A stretch of DNA of 64,000 nt from Drosophila pseudoobscura (taxonomy: Eukaryota > Arthropoda > Insecta > Diptera > Drosophilidae), in NCBI RefSeq assembly GCF_009870125.1, contig NC_046679.1, positions 24,862,001-24,926,000 of the forward strand, in the 5' to 3' direction. The position numbers were made by a program, and so were the translations under genes. Position 1 is the first letter of the stretch; every line of letters starts with the position of its first letter. The notes under the pieces were generated by a model. That model had not been told where the DNA came from and did no database searches. It was given only the letters and a program-made list of their open reading frames with translations. This document shows, piece after piece, positions 1-12,800 of this stretch.

Positions 1-3000
1 GCGGCAGGGGGCAGGGGGGGCGAGCTAACAGTTAAACGCAATTTAACGCGCCAAACAACAGTAAGAGCAACAAAGACACAAAAATGAAAGAAAAAAAGAC
101 AACAAACTAAAAAAAAAAGATGTGCAAAAGTTAACAACCATTTGTTCTCACAACATTTTTACGCCAATTCACAAAAAAACAAGACCCAAATGGAAGACCG
201 AAGCCCAAGATACACTCGAAGATCACGTTTATGATTGGATCTTAGTCAGATAAAGGTGGGTTTTCAAAAGAATATCCTGGAAAGAAGCTAGTGTGTGCTG
301 TATGGCAACATCTATCCTCGTTCTATCCCTCCAATCATGGCTGTGTTTACTTCCCTATTGCAAGCCTCTGATCAAAATCAAAGTACCCTTTGCAAGAGGC
401 AGGAAAATGACTTAGAAGCTGCGACGACTTCCCATTCATGAGCTTGTGGCGCTCTCGAGGAGAGGAGCGATCCGAGCGATTCCAGCTATCCAAACGAGCC
501 GACCAGCAGCTGGAGGCGGGAGGGGGGCTGGGCTGGCGGCCCACACACAGAAATATCTGTATGGTATCTATGAGGCAGGAGGCATGAGGCATGAGGCACA
601 CCGGCCTCAGCCAGAGACCCCAGAGCGAGTCGGAGTCGGAGTCAGAGTCGGAGTCAAGCGAATGGCAACCGCAGCAGCAGCAACAAAAAAGGCAGCAACA
701 ACAAAGTAAATGAAATAAAATTGAATTGTGTGTTTGACTGTGCAGCATGTTGCAGCATGTTGTTGTTGTTTGTTGTTTGTGGCTGTTGTTGTTTGTTGCC
801 TGGTTTCACGATGTGGCCGCTGCTGACGTTTGAGGCCAAGTTTAAGGTCTTCCTGTTGCCAGTTGGCAGTTTCGCAGTTGCTGTTGTTGCTGTTGTTGCT
901 GTTGTCTTAACTGTTTTCACTCGATTCATGAGAGTGTACGAGTGTGTGTGTATCTGTGTGTGGTGCATGTGGGCTGGCCTCAGCTTCCTGCTGCTGCTGC
1001 TGCAACAAGTGGCTACCTTTTGGCATACCCTAACCCACGAAAGGGATCCTCAGACATTCGAGGTGGCTAACATGGTGGCTAAATAATCGCTAATAGTGGT
1101 TCAATAATATTACTGAAATATATCGGAATAAGAATCGATTAAAAATCGATAGCTAGCGATTGCTTATGATGTGATAGCTACATATGAATACAGATAGAAC
1201 TGTCTATTGATTAGTCACATTTTGAGACTTCTAGATGACTATTTGAAATAAATGTTGATCGAAGAAGACTAAGACAACTCACAACTGATACGCCAGAATC
1301 CATTTAAATGTTATCAGATATAGTAAAAATTCAATGATTAATATTGAAAAGTAATGAAAACTTGCTTACAAAAATTGTACAAAAATAAATAGAGGTATTA
1401 TCAAAGAGAAACACATTTTAATATGTGATATTTTGCTGCATCACAGCTTTTACCTTAAACAACTCAAAGAATATCCAAATTCAATTGAGAATTGTTGATA
1501 TAGTAAATATTTATACACTTATTACCCAAGATACCTTAACTCCCTTTGTTTCTCCTGCTCATTTTCTGCTCTCCTGTTAGCGCATTCGATAGTTGTCTTT
1601 CCTTTCAGCCCAAAATGCCCTCCTCATTCTCGTTATCTATTGTTGTTAGTACGTCGATCTGCTATCGCCGAAAAAAAAGAAGAAAGAAGAGCTACAGCTA
1701 CGGCAACAATTCTGCAGTCCATTCCTGTGCACATTTCCTGCAGCGATCCACCGTGCCACCGTCTGTGTGTGTGTGTGGATTGTGGATTGTGGAGGAACCC
1801 CCGCAATGCGGATACCCAAGATACCGCCCATGTGTTGCAGATTTAGTCAAATGTGCTTAACGGTTAAAATGGGTTTGGTTTTTCGGCTAGTTTTCCGATA
1901 GTTTTCCGCTCAGGGCGCTTCTCTCTGGCCGTCGTTTGATTTCTTTTGTTGTTTGAAAAATATTGTTATTATTTATTTTTTGTTGTTTGTTGTTGTTGCA
2001 ACAGCAAAGAGGAGTTGACCCAGGGCCCGGAGATTGGACTGGCAATTTGTGCTGTGTTGTAGGTGGCGTATGCTTGATATTATTATATCTCTGGGGTTCT
2101 AGGCAGAGCGGTAGGATATTCTCATTCTCGTTTGCGGTCAGCGACGAGACCGAGACAGAGACCCACCCAAAACCGATCGATCGAATCGACTGGAGAATCG
2201 ACTGGACCTGGCCCACAAACCTGACCAAGAGAAATGTGGGTGGGTGTGGAGCATCATCAGCAGCAGCAGCAGAGGAGAAGGAAAATGAGAGGGCGTTCAC
2301 TTTAATTAATTTTTCAATTTGGGTCAGTGGATACGAGCATTTTCCGCCGCGGCCCCGAAGCTCAATTGACATTTTCCTCAGCCCCCAAAACTTGCATAAT
2401 TCAATTAAGAAATCATCATAACGAACAACGGCTTTTAATTGCCGTAAGAGTGAGAGTGAAGCTGAGAGGAAAACTCAATTAAATTCCTGGTCTCGCTAGT
2501 TTTAACACGGATTCGAAACGCTCTTCAATGGCCATCAAATATAGATGTTAAAAATAGTGTTGGCCCGGGGCTCTCAGGAGATTTTTCGTCACAGTTCGTT
2601 AAACAGCAACTATATTTAGTTTTAGTTTTTTAGCTTTGGTTTATATTTTTCCCGACTGCTCTTTGTTTTGTTTGTGCTGTCACTTACGAGATTACGTGAG
2701 TGGCCGCGTGTTAAACAACATTAAACAGCAATTTAATGAGCAACAAATTTATGACCCAACCAAAGGCAGAGACACAAACGGAGAAAAGATACATCGAAAG
2801 ATTTTACTGCATTTAATGAGATTTCGTTGGAACGTCCGCTTTCCGCTGTCTGTGTTAAATTATATAAATTGATAATTGCATTTTTTTTGTTGTGTTGGAT
2901 TTAGTTTTTGACAGCTCGTCAAAAATATATGTGTGGAAGACGGATCCAATGACAGTGAGTAATGTACGACAATTGGTCATGGCGTTATATTTAGATTTAT

Positions 3001-6000
3001 GGCAGAGAAAGTCAAACAAGTGGATCCTTGACTGGCATGCTTACGGGTGTCTATAGGAAATCGTTGGCAAATCATTTCGGGGAGCAGAGTTTCGGTGGTA
3101 CATTTGAACGAGGAGGGAAATAATAACGAAACACAAATAAAATTGAGATATTCAAATAAAAAAAGTAAATATTAAATAAAATATAATAAATAAATATAAA
3201 ATTTTAATTTAAAAAATAAAAGAAAATAAATAATGAAAAGGTTACAGTGGAAAATAATAAAAAAACTACAATGAAATTGTTCATAGTGACCGCCACGATA
3301 ATTAGATATTGATCTGTAACAACACTGCGCATGTGCCCTGCTGGATATCGATGTTCTCATATCGATGTTCTTCTTTCGGAGTCAGTCTCTTGCGTATGTT
3401 ACTCGGAAGCACATATAATTCTGTATACTGATATTCTGCTGTCTTACAAATAAAATAACTTTAACAGAAATAAAAATGAATAAAAACAAAACTAAAATAA
3501 TTTAATTTAGTATCCAAAAACAATTAATATTTTTAGGGTTAAAATAATAATAGATTAGTGTATTAAATATTAGTACATTTTCCAGCACTACGATAGAAGA
3601 CCTCAGAAATAAACATATGTGTACTTTATTCTATTGAAAATATTGTTTAGATTTAAGTTTAAGCAGAAATATAATTTTTTAATGAGCAAGGCATCAAAAA
3701 TATGTTTTTACTAGTAGTTTAGGAATTAATACAAATAAAATAAAATACTAAATATACGATATTACTCCCGAGAGACAATAGTTTAGTATACTGTCTTTCA
3801 ATACTAAAAAATATAAAACTCTCATAAAAAATACTGTTCTGAGTAGTTTAAATATGACCCCTAGATAATTTAATCGAAATCCTTTAATGCCATTAAAATA
3901 TCTTCTACTTTTTGTCTCTTAATTAACTTTGTTTCTCCCTCAACTTCTTCATTGTTTCACCACCTCCACCGAACTGTGTATGCAAATGTATCTTTTTCAT
4001 TCAAAAAGTCAGTCCAAAAATAAAAATCCATTTAGATAAATATATCGGCGCACAAATCATTTGGTGGGGCCATTAAACAAGTCGCCAAACGCTGAACAGA
4101 CAGCCAAAATGGACCATAAAATGTGTTTCATAAATATTTAAGAGAAGATCTAAATCGATACCGATAGATGGTGCGTGGAAATGAAAGAGATCTTTGAACA
4201 GGCTGTAATAAACTGCCCGAAGCCGGAGTGGAAGCCTAAAAATCACTTCAGATTTCAACTGAAACTAGTTTGTGGGGCCAAACGTGTTTGCCCGTGGAAA
4301 AATAACGTCGAAAATGATGTAAATTAAAGCTCTCGATATAAAAACGTAAATTAAAAATTAGTTAAAACGGCAAATCAGCCAAAAATTGCCAGAGCTCGTT
4401 GTCGGTTTTAACCTTCACATTTTGCTGCATAAGATTATGCGATGTGTACCCCGTTTTTTTTTTTGGATGTTGGATGGCTGTTTGACATGCCTGAGGTTGA
4501 TGGTGTTTGATGATGAGTCTAAGCCAAAATTATCCTACTTTTTGCATGTTTCAGATATGATGAAATACCCGTGCGAGACCCGAAAGATGTTTCCCCACTT
4601 GGAGATGAGAGATTAGAGACAAATTGGCAAATGGTTTTTGCTTTATCATCTACACAAGCTATTCTCCATCCATATCCTTATAAACGTCTCCCCCCCACCA
4701 TTTGAAATTACTCCAAATTATTTCCAATTATATGCCATAAGAAAATCCCCACATCCCGGCCATGAGAAACCTGTTACCGAATGAAAAACAGTTAACATTT
4801 TGCCCAATTGGCGGAAAGGTACAAAAGAGTTCACATGTGAGTGCGGTGGGCCTCATTACACTTTGACCTTTCACCTTTGCATGGCCTGCACACGACACAG
4901 AAGCAACAACAACAACAACAACACAAACACAGAGCCAAACGGCAGAGAAAAAGCAAATACTTTGGCACAAATATTGAGCCGAAGATTAGGCAAAGCAAAG
5001 GTTAACCTCAGGTGGCCTTATCGATTGTGATACCCTTGCGGGGAGAGGGTGTTATGGAACCTACTAGATGTCTGGGAGGCACGGCTGAGACCTCCTCAGG
5101 ACCCCTCTTTCCTACTCCATCTCTCTCTCTATCCCAGTGAGGATCGTTTCTTGTCACATCTCTGGCGCTTGCCACACAATTTATCGATCTGTTAGGCTAT
5201 CCAAGCCTTCGGTGTTCGACTTTCTTTACTGTGGCTTTGCTTTGGGCCTTTTATCTTTGGCCCTGTCTTTTGGCTAATTAAATGCGACATTGAGATGCGT
5301 TTTGTGCGAAAATTGTGGCTGTGTGTGTCTCTTGGGTCGGGGGTCGGGGCTCGGGCCTGGTCTGGGGGCCCTTCCTTGGGCCTCTGGAACTGCAGCACTT
5401 TCCAAACTGTCAAGATCTTGGCATTGCTCGTAAATTTCATTGCAAAAAATTAGCAAAAATCTTCTCTTTTGGGAAAGTTCCCAGAGAAACGAGAAACTAA
5501 CCGAAAACTTTCTTGCAAAACTTGACATTTGCCATGCGTTGGGCATTCCGAATCTATTTAGATGCGCGCGCACAAAATTTCAGCTGCAAGCCATGTTTAG
5601 AATATCTAAATAGGAACATCTAACCGGAGGCGCAGGGCCGGAGAATGTGGTTCATTTGGTCACTGGAGCACTGCTACGGGTACTGTACTGCCGTGCCATC
5701 CCATCCCACTCACACAGCACCCATCTGCCTGCCGTCTCCCTCTCCATCGCTGGGGCTCCACGGCAACGGCAACGCAAATTGAAATGGCAGAGAACGCGAG
5801 CCGCAAAAGGCAAATAACAAATTGCTTCGCTCCCTCCGGCCACACTCCACCACTCCGCTCCATGCCGCTCCACTCGGTGTACTCTTCGCTTGGCTGCTGC
5901 TGCTTGTGGCATGCAAATTGAGCGCCAGACGCCAACGCAACATCAGCGGCAACTCCAGATACAACAACCGCCTGCCTCTATTGTTGCGGTAGGGCAACGC

Positions 6001-6202
6001 AATTACAAACGAACTTCGGTGTCCGCTTTTGGCATGCAGCAAAAAAAAAGAGCAGATTGGGGGCTGGCTTTCGCGCACCGAAGATTGTATACCCTGCCTG
6101 GTCAAAGGTCGCCACAGAGGTAGCTCAAAAGATCTTAAGACCAGAAAAAGGCATGATTTTAGGAAGTGGCTTAATATAAATTTAACAAGAGAGAGACAGA
6201 GA
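1..6202. other. Gene-free stretch, probably intron or intergenic
   Basis: I see no supportable gene. The first kilobase is rich in CAG/GTT simple sequence and has a GAGTCG hexamer run at 627-655 and a GT-rich run near 935-965. Bases about 1,100-1,540 and 3,120-3,920 are strongly AT-rich. At 3,345-3,371 a TATCGATG-containing segment is repeated in tandem with a 14-bp period. Reading frames here are short and compositionally biased, and they lack paired splice signals. If the minus-strand exon at 32.7-33.8 kb belongs to a gene extending leftward, this stretch is its intron; that is inference. Confidence 0.6.
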
Positions 6203-6818
6203 GGTAGTGCTACTACAAGTCCTTTATTGCTAAGCCACACTGGAAGAGGAGACAGAGAGGTGGTGCTACTACAAGTCCTTTACTGCTAAGCCACACTGGA
6301 AGAGGAGACAGAGAGGTGGTGCTACTACAAGTCATTTATTGCTAAGCCACACTGGAAGAGGAGACAGAGAGGTGGTGCTACTGCAAATCCTTTATTGCTA
6401 AGCCACACTGGAAGAGGAGGCAGAGAGGTGGTGCTACTACAAGTCCTTTATTGCTAAGCCACACTGGAAGAGGAGGCAGAGAGGTGGTGCTACTACAAGT
6501 CCTTTACTGCTAAGCCACACTGGAAGAGGAGGCAGAGAGGTGGTGCTACTACAAGTCCTTTATTGCTAAGCCACACTGGAAGAGGAGGCAGAGAGGTGGT
6601 GCTACTACAAGTCCTTTACTGCTAAGCCACACTGGAAGAGGAGGCAGAGAGGTGGTGCTACTACAAGTCCTTTACTGCTAAGCCACACTGGAAGAGGAGA
6701 CAGAGAGGTGGTGCTACTACAAGTCCTTTATTGCTAAGCCACACTGGAAGAGGAGGCAGAGAGGTGGTGCTACTGCAAGTCCTTTGTTGCTAAGCCACAC
6801 TGGAAGAGGGAGGCAAAG
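6203..6818. repeat. 56-bp minisatellite, 11 tandem copies
   Basis: The unit begins GGTGGTGCTACTACAAG, contains the core GCTAAGCCACACTGG and ends in a GA-rich tract. Unit starts that I located at 6203, 6259, 6315, 6371, 6427, 6483 and 6763 fit an exact 56-bp period, giving 11 copies. Copies differ mainly at single positions, such as TTTATT against TTTACT and GGAGA against GGAGG. A decayed twelfth copy runs into GA-rich sequence near 6,830. There is no coding potential. The same core recurs elsewhere in the window, so the array probably expanded from a dispersed element. Confidence 0.95.
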
Positions 6819-6830
6819 AGAGGGAGAGAT

Positions 6831-9800
6831 ATAGTCCTCCCACAAGGATGTTGTGTAAACAATTTGGAAGCTATAAGTAATATTATTGTTCTTCTTTTTC
6901 TCCTTAAAAAAACAAATATAAATTTAGTATCCCAGAAGTTTCTCAACTGAAATCAGAAGTGCTTCAATATTAAAGACCTTTTAGCTCAATATGTGACTCG
7001 TTGCCTTCATTTAAATAGCTTTTTATTTAAATGTTTCGTTTAGTTTATTTGCATATAACCTTCAAATCTTTTCCACTGGACAGTCATTATTTTTAACGAT
7101 ATTTTAGAACGATGTTTGTTTTTCCTCTTTGTGTTTCGATCAGACTGATTTTGATACGTGATCTGCCTACAAAGGAATCAAAGCTAAGTGCTGAGTCTGT
7201 TCCAGAAATCGTTCGTAGAGGGGAAACAAGCGGAATGAAGCTCTCGACAAAATGATAAAACCCTCTTCGGAAAGGGTATGCAAAAAATGTGGAGATTTTT
7301 GCCCGGAATTGTCGTTGAGTGGCTGTTGCCGGCTCCGACGAACTGTTGCTGTGGCGGTTCCCCTTGAAAAAGGTGAAAGCAAAAGTTATGTTCTATTTGT
7401 TTCACCTGAAAAGCAACAATAACAAAGCGAAAACAGAAACAGCGCAGGGCGGTCTCTGCTATAAAAAAAAAACTTGAAGAAAAGCCATGTAATTTTCCAG
7501 CAAAGAGTCCCCAGTCCCCCAGTCCACGGCTGTCTGTCTGTCTGTCTGTCAGCCAGTCGTCATTCAGGGGGATAAAAGCGGTTCACGGTTTCGCGCACGA
7601 TTCGAGTAAAAGCAAAAGCTGCTAAAACTCTCAAATTGTTTTATGGTTTGCTGCAATCGAGAAAGACAGCGAGAAAGAAAAGGGCTCCATATCCATCTCC
7701 AAAAGGAAAGTGGTTCCAAAACAGATGGCAACCCTGAAATGAACGGAACAGTGGAGGAGATGGAGGTATATAGGGCACCCACAAGGGATTATTTCTTCGG
7801 GTATTCATTTGTTCTAAGCTCAATCCCTCGCTCATTAGAGAGCCTCATCCGCTCCCTGTTGGTTCGTGTGGGAAGACTCTTATCGGGGCTTAAAGCATGG
7901 CGGAAGTTAACAGTAAATAAAGCTGGCTCACTCCCTTCGCCGGCTGCCAAGTGCTTCGTTATGTAAGGTGACGCACACGCTCAGGCGGATAAGTGTGCAC
8001 CCACACTCCCACCACTGAGAGTCATTCAGGAAGGAGATTATAAAGCGGGCATTGCTTCAAAAATAAACCGTGTGATGTCACTGCGTAAAAGCTGTTGATC
8101 TTACGGAGATAGCCCTCTAGCGGAAATGCGGTAAAGCTTCAAGAGAAGTCCTCTCTCACTTAAAGCTATTTTTAGTGCAGGGCTTTCCCACCTTAGAGGG
8201 AAAGAATTGCTGTGAAATATCCCTCGAGTGCTTCCTTCAAGGAACCCCAGAGACCGTACAAATTGCTGGCTTTCCCCAGGGGTTTTTTGATTAATTTGTT
8301 AACAATATTAATCTTGTACGATCTGTTCAAAATGATGAGTATTTATTTGCTGGTTATACAGGTTATCGACCCGAGACAAAAGAGTTTTCTCTTTAAAAGT
8401 AGGAAATCCTTACCACTTTCCTTGACTTGCTTTTAATCAGGCAGAGTTAGTGATAAGCCGATCCAACGATTGAAAACAAAAGCCCAAGCCAATTATTAAA
8501 TTTAAATAAAATATTGTGATTACCAAAAGACAACAGCGGCAGCAGAGACTGGCCAGAGACATGATTACCATTAGGCAGCATTGTGGCCAGCCAGAGATCC
8601 ATCTAGCAGCCAATTAGGTTGCAAAAATATGGTCGACAAATCACCAATAAACAGAGACGCAGATACAGAGATACAGCGCAGAGAGTCAGAGACTGCGATC
8701 GGCAGATACGATTCGAATTTTCCTCGATGAAAACGAGGCATGCAAATCCAATAATGTTTCCTGCCTGGGATACGTCATTAGGCTGCTGCACCCGCACCGT
8801 AAATACATGAATACCCATACCCATAGCCATACCCCCCGCGGCAGTGCTGCCCCCCTCGCCCCACTCTCCCAATCAATCGACCAAATATTGTACATTTTTG
8901 AAAGTGAAATTTTCTTCGTGTCTCAACGAGTTTTTTGTTTCTGTGTTTGGATGCTGGGGGAGCTTCGGAGCTGACGCTGATGATGACGTTGATGAACAAA
9001 CAAACAAAGCAACACGTTTTCTACCATCCCCCCCCCCCCGCTCCACGCCGATCTCTGCCCCATGATCTTTCCTCCCCACTTGACCACTTGACGACGTCTG
9101 TCAACGGCAAATGAAAGTGTTGGCTCTCTGATCGTCTGATGACGATCGTCGTCATGATCATCATGAAAAGGGGGCGGCGAGTGAGGAGGCGGCAGAGGCA
9201 GAAGCAGAGGCTTGGATGTTGCGGGTGCCAGTGCCACTCATAAGTTTTTATTACCACACAGACACACACACACCAAACACCTCAGACCTATAAGTTTATG
9301 ATTTTTCTTCATCATTCGAAAGAGAGGCAGAAAGAAAGAAAGAAAGAAAGAAGAAAGTGAACCCCCGCCTGCGTGGGGTCCCACGCTTCAGGTTGCAGAT
9401 TTTGAGCACAAGTTTCGGCCAACAAATTAATTGCCAATTAAGTGCTTTTGATAATCACATTCGATTTGCTTAAAACAAAAATATCATAAAAAATATCTTT
9501 AAAGAGGGTTTTTTTAAAGTGCGTTTAGGGATTGAAAGTTTTGAAAAGATTTGAGATTTTGCAATGAATAGCAGTTGAATAATTGAGGACTTTGTACTTT
9601 GGCGATGATTGGTGCTTCGAATCGATGATTATACTCATTTCATTTGAATATTCTTCAACACAATAGATTTGTCATAGAGAATTAACAGCAGAAAGGTGGG
9701 AAAAAGATACTAATTGCAGATGAAGTGGGGATGGGGAGAGTCGAGAATAGATTCCCAGAATTTTCAAAGTAGGTTAAGACAGATATCGGGTCAAGCTTCA

Positions 9801-12800
9801 GCCATAAGCCAGTCGGAGTGTCGAGGCACACGTGGCGCGACATCAGGATGCCAGGTACTCAGACAGAGGGGTGTCCTGTATATTTCCCAAGCCGTGGTGA
9901 AGTTTGTGATCTTACAGATTCTTAGTTTGAATGGCATTCTTTCTTTTTTAATTATATTTCAGCTCAAAATGCTACACACTTTATAATTATATCTTTGACA
10001 ATCACTCTGTAAATTCTTTGAACCATTACGAAGCCCCCTTCTCAATCCACAGATCTATTACCAAAAGTCTTGCAGAAGTCCCCCATCCACTCAAGTATCC
10101 GTCCCACTTGGGTGGTGTTCCTCCCTCCACTCGCAGGCCTCCATCGTTCTTCGCACATGATTGCATGATTGAGCAAAGTAATTGATCGACGACTGATCCA
10201 CGCGAGTGATTTTCGATTACATGACACACCAAAACAAACACCAGACTCATCCGCACCGAAAAGTATTCCATGTGAAAAAGATTGAATAAATATTAACAAA
10301 TTGAATTCAACGTTTACGAGGCTTTTTTCAATTGAAAGGTAAGAAGGAGGGCTGGCCCCTCCTCCCCGTTGACAGTTTGACTTTTACTTTCCAAATTGTC
10401 GGTGCGACATCAAGTGGCAAAGTGTGGCAGGGAGCGTGGGGTAGGGGGGGTATGGGGCATGCTGTGTGGAGACCGTATAGAGAGGAGGTTTCTATACAGC
10501 TCCTCTCTTGTGGTTTGCTTTGTAATTATTTCATTGAGTCGCTTTTTCTGTGTGTCTCAATTGATCGACTGCCACACGGCACTCGAGAAAGTTTTTTTTG
10601 TATTTTAATTTTCAGATATTTCTCCAGTGTGTTTCTTTTTTTCTCTTCTGAATATTTTAGGGGTACTTGTAATTGATCAAAACGATGCTTGAGTACATCC
10701 GTCTCTTCATCAAAAAGGCGCAGAAAAAATTCCGAAAAAAACAACCGCAGTCGCCAATTTTAATTATCAATCTCTCCCTGGCATCTCACTCTCCATTTCT
10801 CTCTCTCTCTCTCCAAAAAGCATATAATTAAACCATTTTTCCCCCAAATTTGACTTTGACTTTGAGCAGAACCATCAGCAAAAATACCTCAAAACAAAAG
10901 AAAACAAAAGTCGAAAAACAAAAGTGAATGTCGGGTGCCGATGGAGAGACACCGACGCGAATAAAGTCATGAACTTTGTATCTGACAGATACAATTGTAT
11001 CCACAAATTGCTTGTAATTAAAAACTGTCGTTTGAGTCTCCGAGTCTCATTATGTCTCTCCGCCACTTTCAGTTAAGTTTTGTTTTTCATTTCCAGTCAC
11101 TTTTATGGGTCGTCGGAGCTGATCATCTGACAATGTTTAAGAATAACAGAGAGTGGGAGGAACAATCTCTCAGGCGAGATCTAATTGCTCTTTTATATCT
11201 TAGATCTTTGAAATCAACCACAAAAAAAACCAAAACCCAACACAAAAGTATTTTGAGAAACTTACTCAGAAATGGCACGTTAGTCTTTAAGGAGAACAAG
11301 TTGAAATATCAGTACATACCTGAAAGGAAAAGAGATACAACAAACTATTAGAAATGTGTATAAATAAGCAATAAATAAATATATGTAAAGGCTTATGGGG
11401 TTCCGATCGTAAGACCATTCGTTTAATCGATTACTTTTTACGCTTCCATCAAACGTGCATCCAAATAAGGATACCTTCTTTTATTTTTCTTTTCATTATT
11501 TTTAGCTTCTATAGTTAATAAACCATCGAATCTCTTATAAGAATAATCTCTTCTATCTATTATTAAATATAATACGTTTATAAAGTACTTTCTTTATGAA
11601 TCAATTGTGGTTTTTGAATAATATATACAAATGTATCTAAGGGACTTAAGACATTTCGTCTTACGTACGTCTTTTCTTGGATTAGGAAAGTAATTATCTG
11701 AAGGTATTAGACAAGGCTTTTTTTGGCGAATTTTTTGAGTAGGAGTCTCCCGGGTAGAGAGCTTTTAGTAAAGAGAGAGAGAGAGAGAAACAGAGAGGTT
11801 GTGGGCTCTCATTGTTCACCCTTAAGTGCTAAGCCACACTGGGAGAGAATTGACTTGCTCAATAAATACTTTAATTTCTTTCTATGTTTCCTTTGTCATT
11901 TTCCATATTTAATCTCTAGATTCTTTCTCCATTTACCCCCACTCGAATCCAGAAATGTCCCAAAATAAAACAATGAAGAATGAAATATGAACTACATACG
12001 AGTACCTATGTATGTTCCATTTGTAAATTGCTTTTCTCATTAACTCCAAAGTCCCTCCAAGTCCCGTTGATAGCCCTTCTAGTATGACACCCGTAAGCTG
12101 CACATTAGACCTCCAGTTAGCACGGTAATCCGAAATATAAGGCCCCAAATGGTTGGCTAACCATAATTACTCACAACTGGAGCACGCTGTCAACGGAGCA
12201 GACTCCATTAAATTAGCCAGCAAAAATAAGATATACAATATAATTCAAGGCACCTGTCAAATGCCTCAAAACGAACAAAAAGTCCGCTTGGGCTCAAGGC
12301 AATCGCCGCTAAAAGTTCCAGTTAGCTAGGCAACGCGACATGAAAAAGTTTCTGCCGCTCTTCATCTGCAAAAAATAAGAAAAAACCTGGGTCAAAATCT
12401 CCCCCACCAACCGGGGGGGACTGGGGCTTCTCCTTCTATCTGCCTCTCCAATGACGTGTTTTGACCCAGTTTGTGCATGTAGTTTCGGCCAAGACCGAGA
12501 GCGCCTTGACAAACAATTAAGCCAACAAAAACACACACAAAAAAGGTGAATAACCACCCACGACTGACACGGGTCTGGGGTCTGGGTCTGGGGCTTCAGC
12601 TCGCGGCATGTGACGGAAGTGACCTTGTCAATGGATTTTTGTGCGGACTGGTTTTAGATAGGGGTCGCGGGGTCTCTTCCGATCAGTTAAGGCACGAGGC
12701 CTGCCAGGGGCCAATGAACTTTGAGAAAATTTTCATAATTTTTCTCCTGCGGAAGAAATTTGCATTCGATGTGAGGTAATAAATATCCAGCCGTTCGGCT

